64,000 nucleotides of DNA from Parus major. Taxonomy: Eukaryota; Chordata; Aves; Passeriformes; Paridae. Each line of letters begins with the position of its first letter. Position 1 is the stretch's first letter. The notes under the pieces were generated by a model. The model worked only from the letters and a program-made list of their open reading frames with translations. It ran no database searches and had not been told where the DNA came from. A program made the translations under genes and the position numbers. Where the stretch lies: contig NC_031769.1 of the NCBI RefSeq assembly GCF_001522545.3, positions 8,794,470-8,858,469 on the forward strand, written 5' to 3'. This document shows positions 61,186 to 64,000 of the stretch, in pieces.

Positions 61186-64000
61186 TTGGCAAACATCCTA
61201 AGAAACACAAGATCACAACAAGTAAATATTAAGAAAAGGAGAAAATTAAAAGTAGAGGGAAATCTGAGAAAATGATACAATTACATAAGGCAGTAAATGC
61301 AGAGCAAGAGCAGTTTGAACACAAATGAATAATTTTGTATGGATCCAACACAAATATAGTGAAGCAAAAAACATTGTATTCTACCCCAAGATGCTTTGGG
61401 TGACCAAGAGTAGGGTGTGATGCAGGAAAGACTCACATCCTTGAGCTGAACTTATTCTGAAAAGGAGAGCATTTCCATAGAACTCCAGAGAGCCACTGGA
61501 GTGGTGTACAGGTGTTCATGTGGCACATAAATGTGGCACGGCACTGCAGAACCCTGATCTCTGTGCACCACTGCAAGGTGAGCTGGTTCCAGAGGAACCA
61601 CTTACTCTTGGGGAGTAAGGAGGGGAAATTATGCTTTCCTCATAGGTGAGAAGGCAGAAGAACCTCACACCTACTGCTGGCTTTGATTTTACCAACAGCA
61701 GGATAAAGAACATTTGGGAAGTTTCCATTCCAGTCAACAAGGTAGGAGGTGGTATCTGCAATAATTAAATATAACATTCCAGTTTATGCACATCAGTCTT
61801 AAGAAAGACATATTGTGACCCAGTCCTTCAGGCAGCACCTTGTGAAATGATGCAGAGCTACTTGCAGATACAGCAAACCATCACCCCACCTCAGGAAAGC
61901 AAATGATTTTTGTTTCACCAAAGCAATTTCCTTAAGATATGCTTCCTAGAATAGTGCTAATATCTGATAAATGTCTGGAGTGATAAATAGAAAGTCCTGA
62001 TGTGGAAGTGCTCAAGCTCCTTAACACAAACTCTCACATTGTTTTGGATCCACGTGAAGAGAAAACACTGCACTGAGGACATTTGACTTCATTTGATAAA
62101 GCCATGATATTCACCAGTTCACAAGGATAACTTCATGTCTAGGGTGGGAAACTCCTAAAATTGTTTCAGAAAACAGCTATCATACATTCAGGCTACAACT
62201 CTGATCTAAAAAACTGGGGATAGGAGCAACCTGCACTACCTACTTTGAAGTCTACACCAAGCCTCTGTATAACTCTGCTTTCCAGGAGTAGAGTGGGGAC
62301 AATTTTGTTGTTGTTTGTTTGTCTGCCAACTTCTTGTTTTTCTTTTCTAGTTAAGATACAAAAGCTCCTGAATTCAAGGGCTATCATCATCTCATATACC
62401 TGCAGCTCTCAGCCCCATCATGCTGCAGCCTTGGACTGCTGGAATACAAAAGCAGTATTTGTATTGAAGTGGAGGGGTAGACAGCATCACGAGGATCTCA
62501 ATATGCATATAGTCCTACAACATGAACAAGCAGTGTTATTTCATGCATGAATTAAGCCTGCATGACAATAAGGAAGTTCAGTTCTTCACTACTTTTAATA
62601 CTAATGCTGATAGTGGGAAATGACAGCAGTTTTCCTTTTTCATGTGAAGTTTACATTGGAACGTTTAGAAGCAATTCATAATGTGATTTATGGTGTGGAT
62701 GTATTGAAATACTTCTAAATGCTCGTTATTGCAAAGTGGAATTGAAGGGAGAATTTTTTTATTGAGTGTTTTGCAGCAACTTTTGTGTACTTTTCATTGT
62801 TAATATTCAACCAAAATGTTTACAAATAGGGCTATACTTCCCTGAGATGTATTAGGCCAAGCCTTTTAGTTAAAGTGGTAAAATATTAGGAAAAAAATAG
62901 CAATTCATACTATGGAACTTTAATAAAACTGCAAAATTATTTAATTTTCAATTTATCTTAAATGTGAAGTAACTTCTAGAACTGCAAAAATTAACACCAA
63001 AGTGAGCAGTTTACTTCCCTCTAAGTAGAAACTGAAAATAGATTTATTCAGATAAGGAGGTGCTGAAGTGGGACTTGAGTGGTATAACTTTAAAAAAATC
63101 ATAAAATGTTGCCAAAAATAACAGCTAACATTCTCTGAAGTCAGTGCCTCAGAAAAATACTAATTAAGTATAATACCATTAATGGAAGTGCCATTTTTCA
63201 TACAAGAAATAAAATTTTCAGCACATTGTGTAGACATGAATGACCCTGGGTATTTTTTGCTAATGCTGGAGACCTTGGCCCCTGAATTTGTGCTGAACTA
63301 GTTTGATTTAACTGCATTCTTCACACCTACTTCCTCCCTCAAACTTCTAAACTATTCTGGAGTGCTACCTTTTTTTCCCAAATACCTGTTACCCTCCACT
63401 CTAGGAATTTTTGAAATTCTCTGCCTGTATTTCTGGGTTTGATTAAGTGCATTTCCTTTATTTTCTGGGTGGGAAGGTTTCTTTTGAAACAAGTTTTTTA
63501 AAAAAGCTTTTAAGGAAAAAACTGTGAGACTATCAAACTCAATACAAACAGAGGAGTCTCGTAACACAATATGTATGCAAGGATTTTTAATTCAATGATT
63601 TGTTTAACATTCTCCTTTTGTGTTGGCTGTTTCTTAAAAAGTAAACGGTACCATCTGTATAGACCATCTGAACTGAACTGACCCTGGACAGGAACATGAA
63701 CAGAACGAACCCATAGATAATCCACAGCACTTTGTTAAACTCAAGGATAGCTATTTTACTTCCAGAAAATACAGGCAGGCAATTATTACCTGAAAATTTT
63801 AATGAAAAAGAAATGTGAAGAATTATTTTAATTTTGCAAACATTACTTTCCACGGGAGTTTGTTCTGTAGCATAGTTTTCAGCAGTTCTAAATTATAAAG
63901 AAATGAGTCATCGGGGCTGGTTCTGAAACCAGCATCTGTTTTCCTGCTCCTGTCAAAACCGTTTACCTTTATTTATGTGAAGTTTGGCTTCTACATGAGC
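61186..64000. other. Unique non-coding sequence to window end
   Basis: No gene supported. 61390-61620 is GC-richer and unassigned. A (GTT)n-like run lies at 62306-62320. A small perfect hairpin GCTGGTT-CTGA-AACCAGC sits at 63916-63933. Confidence 0.5.

Noticed and set aside
1..64000. CRISPR arrays, operons, bacterial promoters, phage or plasmid features
   Set aside because: No direct repeats with regular spacers, no dense coding, and clear vertebrate repeat content. The DNA is eukaryotic.

Overview
The window looks like avian, probably songbird (passerine), nuclear DNA. It is visibly AT-rich and CpG-poor and carries degenerate CR1 LINE pieces of several ages. It also holds an approximately 1 kb LTR-like block whose opening I recognise from memory as a songbird ERVL-type LTR, and fossil amniote repeats (a MIR/CORE-type SINE and two pieces of an old CR1/L3-like family). 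There is one assembly gap (23386-23480, 95 N). No database was searched, so every repeat family name is pattern recognition.

I find no host protein-coding gene, rRNA or functional tRNA. The open frames are short (at most about 140 codons) and overlap on both strands. None shows a recognisable domain apart from the reverse-transcriptase remnants in CR1 copies. The window is best read as gene desert or the inside of a very long intron.

Layout: 1-22.4 kb is mostly unique sequence with simple repeats, a 16-bp RFX-type palindrome (4782-4797), three copies of one AP-1 10-mer (12642-13037) and an enhancer-like block (21210-21470). From 22.4 to 32.5 kb there is a CR1 copy, the gap, a well-structured candidate solo LTR (26853-27243), a G-quadruplex tract (28923-28953) and the longest CR1 coding remnant (29600-30600, minus strand). 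From 32.4 to 41.5 kb there are further CR1 pieces, a doubtful LTR-like block (34750-35260) and the ERVL-like LTR (37788-38790). From 41.5 to 64 kb the sequence is mostly unique, with a (GT)n tract, a CRE/homeodomain-site cluster (41690-42010), fossil repeats, a MIR-like SINE (57472-57585), a 48-bp tandem duplication (58242-58337) and a younger CR1 tail (60270-60460).

No genes work together here. If the region has a function it is probably cis-regulatory, and the most useful test is conservation against other birds and reptiles. I found no convincing new biological system. The items most worth checking are the RFX palindrome, the solo LTR, the G4 tracts, the enhancer-like blocks and the in-frame 48-bp duplication.
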